Shown: in pieces, positions 10,321 to 17,951 of the stretch
How the letters are laid out: the number at the start of each line of letters is the position of its first letter
Position numbering within the stretch: the stretch's first letter is position 1
Assembly: GCA_002027195.1 (NCBI GenBank)
Contig: MWJO01000040.1
Span: 1-61,010 of the forward strand
Source: Streptomyces sp. GKU 895
GTDB lineage: Bacteria; Actinomycetota; Actinomycetes; Streptomycetales; Streptomycetaceae
Reading direction: 5' to 3'
DNA length: 61,010 nt
Program-made: the position numbers and the translations under genes
The notes under the pieces: generated by a model
Databases searched by the model: none
Told to the model about the DNA's origin: nothing
The model's input: the letters and a program-made list of their open reading frames with translations, nothing else

Positions 10321-10365
10321 TGTGCCTCGCATTCAACCGATCGCTGACCGCCAGGAGGTGCGGCC

Positions 10366-11385
10366 GTGAACCACTTGGAGCTCCGGCCGCCCACCATGGC
10401 CGATGTGGCACGCCTCGCCGGGGTGTCGCACCAGACGGTCTCCCGCGTCCTGGGTGATCACCCCAACGTGCGGGAGGAGACCCGGGCCAAGGTGCTCCGC
10501 GCCATCGAGGAGATGGGTTACCGCCGCAACTCCTCGGCTCGGGCCCTGGCCACCCGCCGCACCCGCACCCTGGGTGTGGTCGCCGCCAACACCACGCTCT
10601 ACGGCCCGGCCAGCACGCTGTTCGCGCTGGAGGACGCGGCGCGGGCGGCGGGGTACACCGTCTCGACGGTCAGCCTGCACAAGCTGGCGAAGGAAACCCT
10701 CTCCGAGGCGCTCGACCACCTCAGTGAGGGCGGAGTGGAGGGGGTGATCGCCCTCGCCCCGCAGCGCTCGGCGGTCGAGGCCCTCGCCGAACTCCGCCAC
10801 CCCTTCCCGGTGGTGGTCGTCGGCACCGGCTCCGGCGCCGAGATCCCCAGCGTCAACGTGGACCAGCAGCTCGGCGCCCGGCTCGCCACCGGGCATCTGC
10901 TGGCCACGGGCCACCGTACGGTCTGGCATCTCGCCGGGCCCGAGGACTGGCAGGAGGCGGCCGACCGGGTCACCGGCTGGCGGGACACCCTCGAAGCGGC
11001 GGGCGTCGAGCCGCCGAAACCGCTGCGAGGGGACTGGAGTCCGCTGTCGGGCTACCGTGCCGGCCAGCAACTGGCCGGCTGGGTGGGCCGCGGACTCACC
11101 GCCGTCTTCGTCGCCAACGACCAGATGGCACTGGGGGTGTTGCGGGCCCTGCGGGAAGCGGGGGTGCGCACGCCCCAGGACGTCGCGATCGTCGGCTTCG
11201 ACGACATCCCGGAGTCCGAGTTCTTCGCTCCACCGCTCACCACCGTCCGGCAGGACTTCGCGACGGTGGGCAAGCACAGCATCGCCCTGCTGCTGGACCT
11301 CATCGAGGGCCGGGCCCCGTCCGGGACGCCCGGAGTCGCCATCGAGCCGCATCTCGTGGTCCGGGCCAGCACCGCTCCCGACTGA
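10366..11385 (+). CDS. LacI-family transcriptional regulator of the sugar island
   Basis: Repressor of 339 residues. Residues about 11-60 form the LacI helix-turn-helix (MADVARLAGVSHQTVSRVLG) and hinge helix (NSSARALATRRT); the rest is a periplasmic-binding-like effector domain with VVVVGTGSGAEIPSVNVDQ and a C-terminal FDDIPESEFFAPPLTTVRQ block, usual for sugar-responsive members. The GTG start follows AGGAGG. It is divergent from the dehydratase operon and directly upstream of the YtfQ-type importer, so it most likely controls one or both in response to an imported sugar. The lac-like operator at 10305-10320 is the probable binding site. Confidence 0.93.
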   Translation: MNHLELRPPTMADVARLAGVSHQTVSRVLGDHPNVREETRAKVLRAIEEMGYRRNSSARALATRRTRTLGVVAANTTLYGPASTLFALEDAARAAGYTVSTVSLHKLAKETLSEALDHLSEGGVEGVIALAPQRSAVEALAELRHPFPVVVVGTGSGAEIPSVNVDQQLGARLATGHLLATGHRTVWHLAGPEDWQEAADRVTGWRDTLEAAGVEPPKPLRGDWSPLSGYRAGQQLAGWVGRGLTAVFVANDQMALGVLRALREAGVRTPQDVAIVGFDDIPESEFFAPPLTTVRQDFATVGKHSIALLLDLIEGRAPSGTPGVAIEPHLVVRASTAPD

Positions 11386-11420
11386 CATGCACCGACCAGT
11401 TAATTCGTACACCAGTGTGA

Positions 11421-11433
11421 CCGATATTTCGAA
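11421..11433. promoter_or_regulatory. Candidate operator, copy 3 of TTCGAWATWTCGG
   Basis: Read on the minus strand the site is TTCGAAATATCGG, matching copies 1 and 2 at all but the two A/T-variable positions. It lies 85 bases before the sugar-binding protein gene in a 132-base gap after the LacI-family gene. No lac-type palindrome is present here. Confidence 0.5.
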
Positions 11434-11517
11434 TAATGATCGACAGGCTGGACGCAGGGCAGTCGGTCCCACGAGTACAGCGGTCCTCCCCGGACCGGCT
11501 CTTCAAAGGAGAAGAAC

Positions 11518-12525
11518 ATGCTCAACAGAAGGAACTTCCTCACTGCGGCGATCGGCGTGGCGGCGGCCGGCACCCTGGCGGCCTGCGCCAAGGAGGACGA
11601 CAGCTCCAGTGACTCCGCGGGCAGCGGCGGCAGCAAGAAGATCGTCCTCGGCTTCTCGCAGGTCGGTTCCGAGAGCGGCTGGCGCACCGCCAACAGTGAG
11701 TCGGTGAAGTCCGCGGCCAAGGACGCGGGCTACACCCTGAAGTTCTCCGACGCCCAGCAGAAGCAGGAGAACCAGATCTCCGCGATCCGCAGCTACATCG
11801 CGCAGAAGGTCGACGTCATCGCCTTCTCGCCGGTGGTCGTCACGGGCTGGGACGCCGTGCTCAAGGAGGCCAAGGCCGCGAAGATCCCGGTCGTCCTCAC
11901 CGACCGCTCCGTCGAGACCTCCGACGACTCCCTGTACGTCACCCTGGTCGGCTCCGACTTCACCGACGAGGGCCGCCGCGCCGCCAAGATCCTCGAGAAG
12001 GTCATCGAGAAGGCCGGCCTCAAGGGCAACGTCAAGATCGCCCAGCTGGAGGGCACCACCGGTGCCGCCCCCGCCATCGAGCGCGCCAAGGGCTTCAAGG
12101 AGGTCATGGACGCCGAGCACAAGGACGACTGGAAGATCGTCGTCAGCCAGACCGGCGACTTCACCCGTGCCGGCGGCAAGCAGGTCATGGCCGCCTTCCT
12201 GCAGTCCAACCCCGACATCAACGTGCTCTTCGCGCACAACGACGACATGGCCATCGGCGCCATCCAGTCCATCGAGGCGGCCGGCAAGAAGCCCGGCAAG
12301 GACATCCTCATCGTCTCGATCGACGGCGTGAAGGACGGCTTCGTCGCCATGTCCGAGGGCAAGATCAACGCCATCGTCGAGTGCAACCCGCTGCTCGGCC
12401 CCCAGCTGATGGAGGTCGTCAAGACGGTCCACGAGGGTGGCTCGGTCGAGCGCTGGATCAAGACCAAGGAGGGCGACTTCATGCAGGACCAGGCCAAGGC
12501 CGCCCTCCCGACCCGCAAGTACTGA
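11518..12525 (+). CDS. Sugar-binding lipoprotein (YtfQ-like, galactofuranose type)
   Basis: Solute receptor of the second CUT2 importer, 335 residues. The leader has RRNFLT next to a hydrophobic stretch and the lipobox LAAC with Cys23, so it looks like a Tat-exported lipoprotein. The mature part shows GFSQVGSESGWRTANSES, AYIAQKVDVIAFSP-like strands, GDFTRAGGKQVM and FAHNDDMAIGAIQSIEAAG, which resemble E. coli YtfQ more than xylose- or ribose-binding proteins. Furanose galactose as ligand is inferred from that resemblance and from the two-permease operon. The ATG has AAAGGAG upstream. A large hairpin follows the stop, as is common behind highly expressed binding-protein genes. Confidence 0.9.
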   Translation: MLNRRNFLTAAIGVAAAGTLAACAKEDDSSSDSAGSGGSKKIVLGFSQVGSESGWRTANSESVKSAAKDAGYTLKFSDAQQKQENQISAIRSYIAQKVDVIAFSPVVVTGWDAVLKEAKAAKIPVVLTDRSVETSDDSLYVTLVGSDFTDEGRRAAKILEKVIEKAGLKGNVKIAQLEGTTGAAPAIERAKGFKEVMDAEHKDDWKIVVSQTGDFTRAGGKQVMAAFLQSNPDINVLFAHNDDMAIGAIQSIEAAGKKPGKDILIVSIDGVKDGFVAMSEGKINAIVECNPLLGPQLMEVVKTVHEGGSVERWIKTKEGDFMQDQAKAALPTRKY

Positions 12526-12543
12526 CCGACCGCACGCACCGGT

Positions 12544-12592
12544 GGGGAGCCCCTGGCGGGCCGGGCACGGCCCGGCCCCGGCGGGGCTCCCC
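12544..12592 (+). terminator. Large two-part hairpin between binding-protein and ATPase genes
   Basis: GGGGAGCCCC (12544-12553) pairs with GGGGCTCCCC (12583-12592), and inside it GGGCCGGGC (12558-12566) pairs with GCCCGGCCC (12570-12578). No T-run follows. It probably stabilises the upstream mRNA and attenuates the downstream genes. Confidence 0.55.
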
Positions 12593-12661
12593 GCGGGGAC
12601 CGGCCCACCGCAGTCCCTGAACTGCCGTGGGCCTGAACCGATTTCATGGAGGAGCGCTGCC

Positions 12662-14212
12662 ATGGCAGAGCCGCAGCCCGTCCTGGAGATGACGGGCATA
12701 GTCAAGGAATTTCCGGGGGTAAGGGCTCTGTCGGGTGTCGACTTCCGGCTCTTCCCCGGCGAGATCCACGCCCTGATGGGCGAGAACGGGGCCGGGAAAT
12801 CCACCCTGATCAAGGTGCTGACCGGGGTCTACACCCTGGACGGCGGCACCATCACCCTCGACGGCAGGGCCGTGCGGATCGGCAGCCCGCTGCAGGCGCA
12901 GCAGGCCGGCATCAGCACCGTCTACCAGGAGGTCAACCTCTGCCCCAACCTGTCGGTGGCGGAGAACATCTTCATCGGCCGTGAACCCACCCGCGCCGGC
13001 CGCATCCAGTGGAAGCGGATGCGCAAGGAAGCCGCGGAGATGGTCGACCGCCTCGGCCTCGACATCGACGTCACCGCGCCGCTGGCCTCGTACCCGCTCG
13101 CGGTGCAGCAACTGGTCGCGATCGTACGGTCGGTGGGCCACGGCGACAGCGACGGCTCGGGCTCCGGCACCAAGGTCCTCGTCCTGGACGAGCCGACCTC
13201 CAGCCTCGACCGCGACGAGGTCCTCGAACTCTTCCGGTTGATGCGGCGGCTGCGCGACGAGGGCGTGGCGATCCTCTTCGTCTCGCACTTCCTCGACCAG
13301 ATCTACGAGATCTGCGACCGCATGACGGTCCTGCGCAACGGCACCCTCGTCGGCGAGCACCTGGTCCGCGACCTCGACCAGGTCCGGCTCATCGAGCTGA
13401 TGATCGGCAAGGCCCTGGACCAGCTGGAGGAGCTGCACGACCACCAACTCCACGCGGACGTCGGCGAGTCGCTCCTCACCGCGGAGGGCCTCGGCCGCAC
13501 CGGCGGCATCGAACCCTTCGACCTCGACATCAAGAAGGGCGAAGTCGTCGGCCTCGCGGGCCTGTTGGGCTCCGGCCGCACCGAACTGGCCCGGCTCCTG
13601 TTCGGCGCCGACCAGCCCGACGCCGGCAAGGTCACCATCGGCGGCAAGCAGGTCTCGATGAGCGCCCCCAACGACGCCATCGGCGCCGGCGTCGCGTTCT
13701 GCTCCGAGAACCGCAAGACCGAGGGCCTGGTTCCCGACCTCACCGTCCGCGAGAACATCATCCTCGCCCTCCAGGCGGCCCGCGGCTGGACCCGCCCCAT
13801 CCCGACGGCCCAGCGCGACGAACTCGTCGCCAAGTACATCAAGGCCCTCGACATCCGCCCCGCCAACCCCGAAGCCCGAGTGGGCCAGTTGAGCGGCGGC
13901 AACCAGCAGAAGGTGCTCCTCGCCCGCTGGCTGATCACCCAGCCGAAGCTGCTGATCCTGGACGAGCCGACCCGCGGCATCGACATCGGCGCCAAGACCG
14001 AGATCCAGAAACTGGTGGTCTCCCTCTCCGAGGACGGCATGTCCGTCCTCTACATCGCGGCCGAGCTGGAGGAGGTCCTCCGCCTCAGCCACACCATCGG
14101 TGTCCTGCGCGACCGCAAGCTGGTCGCCCGGATCACCAACGGCCCGGAGATCACCCCCAGCAAGATCCTCGAGACCATCGCCAGTGGCGAGCAGAGCGGA
14201 GAACAGCAGTGA
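12662..14212 (+). CDS. Sugar ABC transporter ATP-binding protein (YtfR-like)
   Basis: Two fused ATPase domains, 516 residues. The first has GENGAGKSTLIKVLTG and VLVLDEPTSSLDRDE; the second has GLLGSGRTEL, an intact LSGGNQQKVLLARW signature and LLILDEPTRGIDIG. A polar insert GHGDSDGSGSGTK sits before the first Walker B strand. The ATG at 12662 is supported by AGGAG seven bases upstream; an in-frame reading from further upstream would pass through the hairpin and is rejected. The stop overlaps the GTG of the first permease (GTGA). Confidence 0.93.
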   Translation: MAEPQPVLEMTGIVKEFPGVRALSGVDFRLFPGEIHALMGENGAGKSTLIKVLTGVYTLDGGTITLDGRAVRIGSPLQAQQAGISTVYQEVNLCPNLSVAENIFIGREPTRAGRIQWKRMRKEAAEMVDRLGLDIDVTAPLASYPLAVQQLVAIVRSVGHGDSDGSGSGTKVLVLDEPTSSLDRDEVLELFRLMRRLRDEGVAILFVSHFLDQIYEICDRMTVLRNGTLVGEHLVRDLDQVRLIELMIGKALDQLEELHDHQLHADVGESLLTAEGLGRTGGIEPFDLDIKKGEVVGLAGLLGSGRTELARLLFGADQPDAGKVTIGGKQVSMSAPNDAIGAGVAFCSENRKTEGLVPDLTVRENIILALQAARGWTRPIPTAQRDELVAKYIKALDIRPANPEARVGQLSGGNQQKVLLARWLITQPKLLILDEPTRGIDIGAKTEIQKLVVSLSEDGMSVLYIAAELEEVLRLSHTIGVLRDRKLVARITNGPEITPSKILETIASGEQSGEQQ

Positions 14213-15289
14213 CCACCACCAACCGCTGGCGAGCACTGACACGCCACAACCTCTTCTGGCCGATCGCGGTCCTGGTGGCGCTGCTGCTCGTCAACATCCC
14301 CTTCACGCCCGACTTCTTCGCCATCCACATGACGGACGGCCACCTCTACGGCAGCCTCGTCTCCATCGTCCTGTTCGGCTCGCCCCTGATCCTGGTGGCG
14401 GTCGGCATGACCCTGGTCATCGCCACCGGCGGCATCGACCTCTCCGTCGGCGCGGTCGTCGCCATCACCGGCGCGCTGACCTGCTCGTACATCAGCGACC
14501 GCAAGGACCAGGACGCCCTGGCCGGAGTACTGCTGGCGATGGGCCTCGGCCTGCTGGCAGCGGTCGTCTGCGGGCTGTGGAACGGCTTCCTGGTGGCCCG
14601 CATGGGCATCCAGCCGATCATCGCGACCCTCATCATCATGGTCGCGGGCCGCGGCGTCGCCCAGCTGATCACCGACGGCCAGATCATCACCATCAACAGC
14701 GAGCCCTACAAGCTGATCGGCGGCGGCTACTGGCTGACCCTGCCGTTCTCCATCTTCGTGGTCGCCGCGGTCGTCGCCGTCACCGTCGCCCTGACCCGCC
14801 GCACCGCCCTCGGCCTGCTCGTCGAGTCGGTCGGCGGCAACGCCGAGGCCAGCCGCCTGGTGGGCATCCGGTCGATGCGCATCAAGATCATGGTGTACGT
14901 CTTCTGCGCCCTGTGCGCCGGCATCGCGGGCCTGATGATCAGCTCCAACACCTCGGCCGCCGACGGCAACAACGCCGGTCTGTGGATCGAGCTCGACGCC
15001 ATCCTCGCGGTCGTCATCGGCGGCACGTCCCTGCTCGGCGGCCGCTTCTCGATCGGCGGCACGGTGGTCGGCGCCCTCGTCATCCAGACCCTGACGACCA
15101 CCATCTACACGATCGGCGTCCCCACCCAGACCAACCTGGTCTTCAAGGCCGCCGTCGTCATCGTCGTCTGCCTGCTCCAGTCCCCCGAAGTTCCGCGCCA
15201 AGGTCTTCGGCGCCCGCGCGAAGACCCCGGCCCCGGCGACGCCGCCCGCGGCCCCCGCCGAGCCCGCTGCCAAGATGGAGGTGTCGTGA
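14209..15289 (+). CDS. Sugar ABC transporter permease 1 (YtfT-like), broken by one extra C near its 3' end
   Basis: First of two permeases of the importer, about 360 residues with CUT2 motifs (VIATGGIDLSVGAVVAITGA, MGIQPIIATLIIMVAGRG, LDAILAVVIGGTSLLGG). As written, the frame shifts at the five-C run 15182-15186, so the gene reads through into the next permease with no stop. Removing one C gives SPKFRAKVFGARAK, an Ala/Pro-rich tail and a TGA at 15287-15289 that overlaps the next ATG. That restored end is typical and shares the TGATG coupling of this operon. I therefore read the fusion as a base error. The start GTG overlaps the ATPase stop. Confidence 0.85.
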
Positions 15290-16320
15290 TGAGTGCGACC
15301 ACCCAGACCCCCACGACACCCGACAAGATCGAAGGCCGTACGCCGTCCGGGGCGGCGCGGCTGCTCGGCGACCGCCGCCTGCCCGTCCTGGTCACGGCCG
15401 CCCTGTTCCTCGCGATGTACATCGCCGGACTCAGCCGCTACCAGAACTACGGCTTCGGCGACTCGCAGGTCTTCCTCAACCTCTTCATCGACAACGGCTA
15501 CCTCCTGGTCGCCGCCGTCGGCGCCACCTTCGTCATCCTCTCCGGCGGCATCGACCTGTCCGTGGGCTCGGTGATCGGCTTCACCACCATGCTCACGGCG
15601 TGGCTGGTCCAGGACGTCGGCCTGCCGCTGCTGGTCGTCATCCCCATATCCCTGGGCGTGGGCGCGTTCGGCGGCTTCCTCATGGGCTATGTGATCCACA
15701 ACTTCGAGATCCAGCCGTTCATCGTGACCCTCGCCGGCCTCTTCCTCTTCCGCGGCCTGTGCCTGGTCATCAGCAAGGAGTCGATCGCGATCAACGACTC
15801 CGCGGTGAGCAGCCTCGCCGAGACCCGGGTGTCCCTGGGCCTGGGCGACCTGTCGATCGGCGCCGTCGTGGCCCTCGTCGTCCTGGCGGCGGCCTTCTAC
15901 ATCCTCCACTACACCCGCTTCGGCCGCCGGATCTACGCCATCGGCGGCAACGAGCAGTCGGCCCTCCTCATGGGGCTCCCGCTGGGCGGCACGAAGATCG
16001 CGGTCTACACGGTGAGCGGCTTCTGCTCCGCGCTCGCCGGGCTCCTCTTCATGCTCTACATCCAGTCCGGCGACCCGCTGCACGCGGTCGGCATGGAACT
16101 CGACGCGATCGCCGCGGTGGTCATCGGCGGCACGCTGCTGACGGGTGGCTCGGGTTATGTGCTGGGCACGCTGTTCGGTGTCCTGGTCCTCGGCCTGATC
16201 AAGAGCATCATCCAGTTCGAGGGCACGCTCAGCTCCTGGTGGACGAAGATCGCCACCGGTGTGCTGCTCTGCGCGTTCATTCTGATCCAGCGCGTGATGA
16301 CGACCCGCAAGAAAGCCTGA
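15289..16320 (+). CDS. Sugar ABC transporter permease 2 (YjfF-like)
   Basis: Second permease, 343 residues and about nine hydrophobic segments. CUT2 motifs are FVILSGGIDLSVGSVIGF, EIQPFIVTLAGLFLFRGLC and LDAIAAVVIGGTLLTGGSG. Having two different permeases with one fused ATPase is the mark of the YtfQ-YtfR-YtfT-YjfF galactofuranose importer, which supports a heterodimeric channel here. The ATG at 15289 is the in-frame start that overlaps the restored stop of the upstream gene. It is the last gene of the operon; a strong terminator follows. Confidence 0.92.
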   Translation: MSATTQTPTTPDKIEGRTPSGAARLLGDRRLPVLVTAALFLAMYIAGLSRYQNYGFGDSQVFLNLFIDNGYLLVAAVGATFVILSGGIDLSVGSVIGFTTMLTAWLVQDVGLPLLVVIPISLGVGAFGGFLMGYVIHNFEIQPFIVTLAGLFLFRGLCLVISKESIAINDSAVSSLAETRVSLGLGDLSIGAVVALVVLAAAFYILHYTRFGRRIYAIGGNEQSALLMGLPLGGTKIAVYTVSGFCSALAGLLFMLYIQSGDPLHAVGMELDAIAAVVIGGTLLTGGSGYVLGTLFGVLVLGLIKSIIQFEGTLSSWWTKIATGVLLCAFILIQRVMTTRKKA

Positions 16321-16329
16321 GCCGGTTTC

Positions 16330-16370
16330 GGCGAGTTGAGGATGGATGAGCGGATCATCCTCAACTCGCC
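16330..16370 (+). terminator. Terminator after the second importer operon
   Basis: A 15-bp stem (16330-16344 with 16356-16370; GGCGAGTTGAGGATG and its complement) encloses an 11-base loop. It starts ten bases after the permease stop. No T-run, which is usual in this genus. Confidence 0.8.
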
Positions 16371-16452
16371 GCACCGGAACGACCAGTTCCCACACAATCT
16401 TCACAGCAGTCGCTAGGAACCCTCCCCACAAGGAACTTAATCTTCCCGCGTC

Positions 16453-17373
16453 ATGGACTACTGCCTCCCGTGCCGACGGCACCTCAACGGCGCCCTCGCC
16501 TGCCCGGGGTGCGGTACCCCAGTCGAAGAGCTGCGCGCGCACGCCGCCCAGCAGCAGCCACAGCCGCAGCAGATGCAGGCCCAGTCGTACGTGCCGCAGC
16601 AGGCGGGTGGCGGGGCGTACCCGTCGTACGAGTCGTACGACGGTGGCTACGCGGACGCGTACGGGGGCGCCCCCGAGGCCTCCTCGTACGAAGAGCCCGA
16701 GGTGACGTCCGAGGAGGCGCCCGAGGTCGTGATCGGCGGCCGGGCGGCACGACGCCGCGCCCAGGGGCGCCGCGGCCGGGCCGTACCGCAGGAGGAGCCG
16801 GAGAGTCCGGAAGGTCCGGAGGGGTACGACGACTCCGAGGACCTCGAGTACGACGACGAGGACGCCGACGACACCGAGGGCGGCGGCAGCCGCCGTGACC
16901 GCAAGGCCGCGGCGCACCGGCGCAGACGCCGCCGGGCCCTCCTGGTCGCCGCGGGCTTCGTGCTGGCCGCCGGCGGACTGAGCCTCGCCGAACTCGGCTT
17001 GGACGCCCCCGGCTCGAACCCGACCCCGGCCGCGGCGGGCGGCGAGTCGGCGGACGGCGCGGCGTCGGCGGACGCGAGCACGCCGGCCGAGCCGCTGGAC
17101 GACACGAACGGAAGCGGCCCCTCGGCCTCGGCCTCCGCGGACGCCTCCGCGTCACCGTCCGCCTCGGCGTCGAAGGACGACAAGGACAAGGACGACAAGG
17201 ACAAGGACGCCCAGTCCGCGACCGCCACGACCCCGGTCGTCCCGCCCCCGAACGTGTCGGCGACCCCGGTCGGCTCCGCGACCCCGACCGCCGACCCGAC
17301 GTCGGCCCAGCCGACCGCGCAGCCGTCGCCGACGGAGACGGAGTGCGAGCGGTTCTTGTGGTGGTGCACCTGA
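16453..17373 (+). CDS. Zinc-ribbon single-pass membrane protein with low-complexity C-terminus
   Basis: A 306-residue protein of unknown function. The N-terminus holds two CxxC pairs (CLPC and CPGC within residues 4-21), a zinc ribbon. It is followed by a Gln/Tyr/Gly-rich and then Glu/Asp-rich cytoplasmic region, a basic run of arginines and one hydrophobic segment (about residues 157-175, ALLVAAGFVLAAGGLSLAEL). Outside the membrane lies a Ser/Ala/Asp-rich stretch with repeated DKDKDD and a Thr/Pro-rich part. Two cysteines flank the final residues (CERFLWWC). The layout resembles cell-surface or septal proteins, but no job can be given. Transcribed alone between two terminators. Confidence 0.75.
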   Translation: MDYCLPCRRHLNGALACPGCGTPVEELRAHAAQQQPQPQQMQAQSYVPQQAGGGAYPSYESYDGGYADAYGGAPEASSYEEPEVTSEEAPEVVIGGRAARRRAQGRRGRAVPQEEPESPEGPEGYDDSEDLEYDDEDADDTEGGGSRRDRKAAAHRRRRRRALLVAAGFVLAAGGLSLAELGLDAPGSNPTPAAAGGESADGAASADASTPAEPLDDTNGSGPSASASADASASPSASASKDDKDKDDKDKDAQSATATTPVVPPPNVSATPVGSATPTADPTSAQPTAQPSPTETECERFLWWCT

Positions 17374-17388
17374 GGTGGTGCACCTGAG
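17361..17388. repeat. Perfect 14-bp tandem duplication across a stop codon
   Basis: GTGGTGCACCTGAG occurs twice head to tail (17361-17374, 17375-17388). The first copy encodes the last residues and stop of the zinc-ribbon protein. A short GCCCC/GGGGC hairpin follows at 17395-17408. Confidence 0.7.
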
Positions 17389-17424
17389 AGGTCGGCCCCT
17401 GAAGGGGCAACCATCAGGCTCCGC

Positions 17425-17862
17425 CTAGGAGTTCAGCATCCGTCGCAGCAGGTCCCGCAGTGCCTGCCGCTCCTCGTCCGACAGTCCGGCCAGCGGCTCG
17501 CGGGCGAAACGCAGTCCCTCGCGCAGGCTCCGGGCCACCTCCCGGCCCTCGTCCGTCGCCGCCGCCACCTTCACCCGCCGGTCCGCGGGGTCCGGGCGCC
17601 GCTCCACGAGCCCTCGCGTCTCGAGCCGGTCCACGATCCCGGTGACGTTCGACGGCTCGCACTTCAGCTTCTGGGCCAGTTTCCGCATGGGCAGCGGCTC
17701 CAGCGACAGCAGGCTCAGCAGCCGTGCCTGGGCGCCGGTGAGCGCGTGGTCGGCGGCGGCCTCCTCGTAGTCCTCGTAGAAGCGCGCCACGACGTCACCG
17801 ATCAGCTCGACGACCTCCATGGTCAGCGCGTCGGGGCGACGGGTCTTGGGTGGAGTGGCCAT
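17425..17862 (-). CDS. MarR-family transcriptional regulator
   Basis: Winged-helix dimeric regulator of 145 residues. The core is LTGAQARLLSLLSLEPLPMRKLAQKLKCEPSNVTGIVDRLETRGLVERRPDPADRRVK, covering the recognition helix and the wing with the DRR motif. The only cysteine is in the recognition-helix region (LKCEP); the N-terminal peroxide-sensing cysteine of OhrR is absent, so thiol sensing of the OhrR kind is unlikely. Divergent from the CurA-like reductase, which it probably represses. The ATG at 17862 gives the normal family length. Confidence 0.9.
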   Translation of the reverse strand: MATPPKTRRPDALTMEVVELIGDVVARFYEDYEEAAADHALTGAQARLLSLLSLEPLPMRKLAQKLKCEPSNVTGIVDRLETRGLVERRPDPADRRVKVAAATDEGREVARSLREGLRFAREPLAGLSDEERQALRDLLRRMLNS

Positions 17863-17881
17863 GGTCCGAGACTACCTCCAT

Positions 17882-17925
17882 TACTTGACAACATGAAATA
17901 TTCAGGAGCATGGTTGTTTCAGGTA
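17882..17925. promoter_or_regulatory. Candidate MarR operator in the marR/curA intergenic region
   Basis: TACTTGACAACATG (17882-17895) and CATGGTTGTTTCAGGTA (17909-17925) form an imperfect inverted repeat (TACYTGA-AACAAC type) between two divergent genes. TTGACA at 17885-17890 is a good -35 match for the rightward gene and lies inside the left arm. Confidence 0.5.
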
Positions 17926-17951
17926 CTGAAGTAAATCGGAAAGGCTCAGTC

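Noticed and set aside
13009..14208. Upstream extension of the first permease inside the ATPase gene
   Set aside because: The frame is open only as a shadow of the ATPase gene; the GTG overlapping the ATPase stop is the natural start.
14050..16917. 955-codon open frame on the minus strand opposite the permeases
   Set aside because: It is antisense to two clear permease genes and its translation is Asp/Glu/Arg/Val-rich without any domain, as expected of a shadow in GC-rich DNA.
17425..17862. OhrR identity for the MarR regulator
   Set aside because: The N-terminal sensing cysteine is absent and the adjacent gene is a CurA-type reductase rather than ohr itself.
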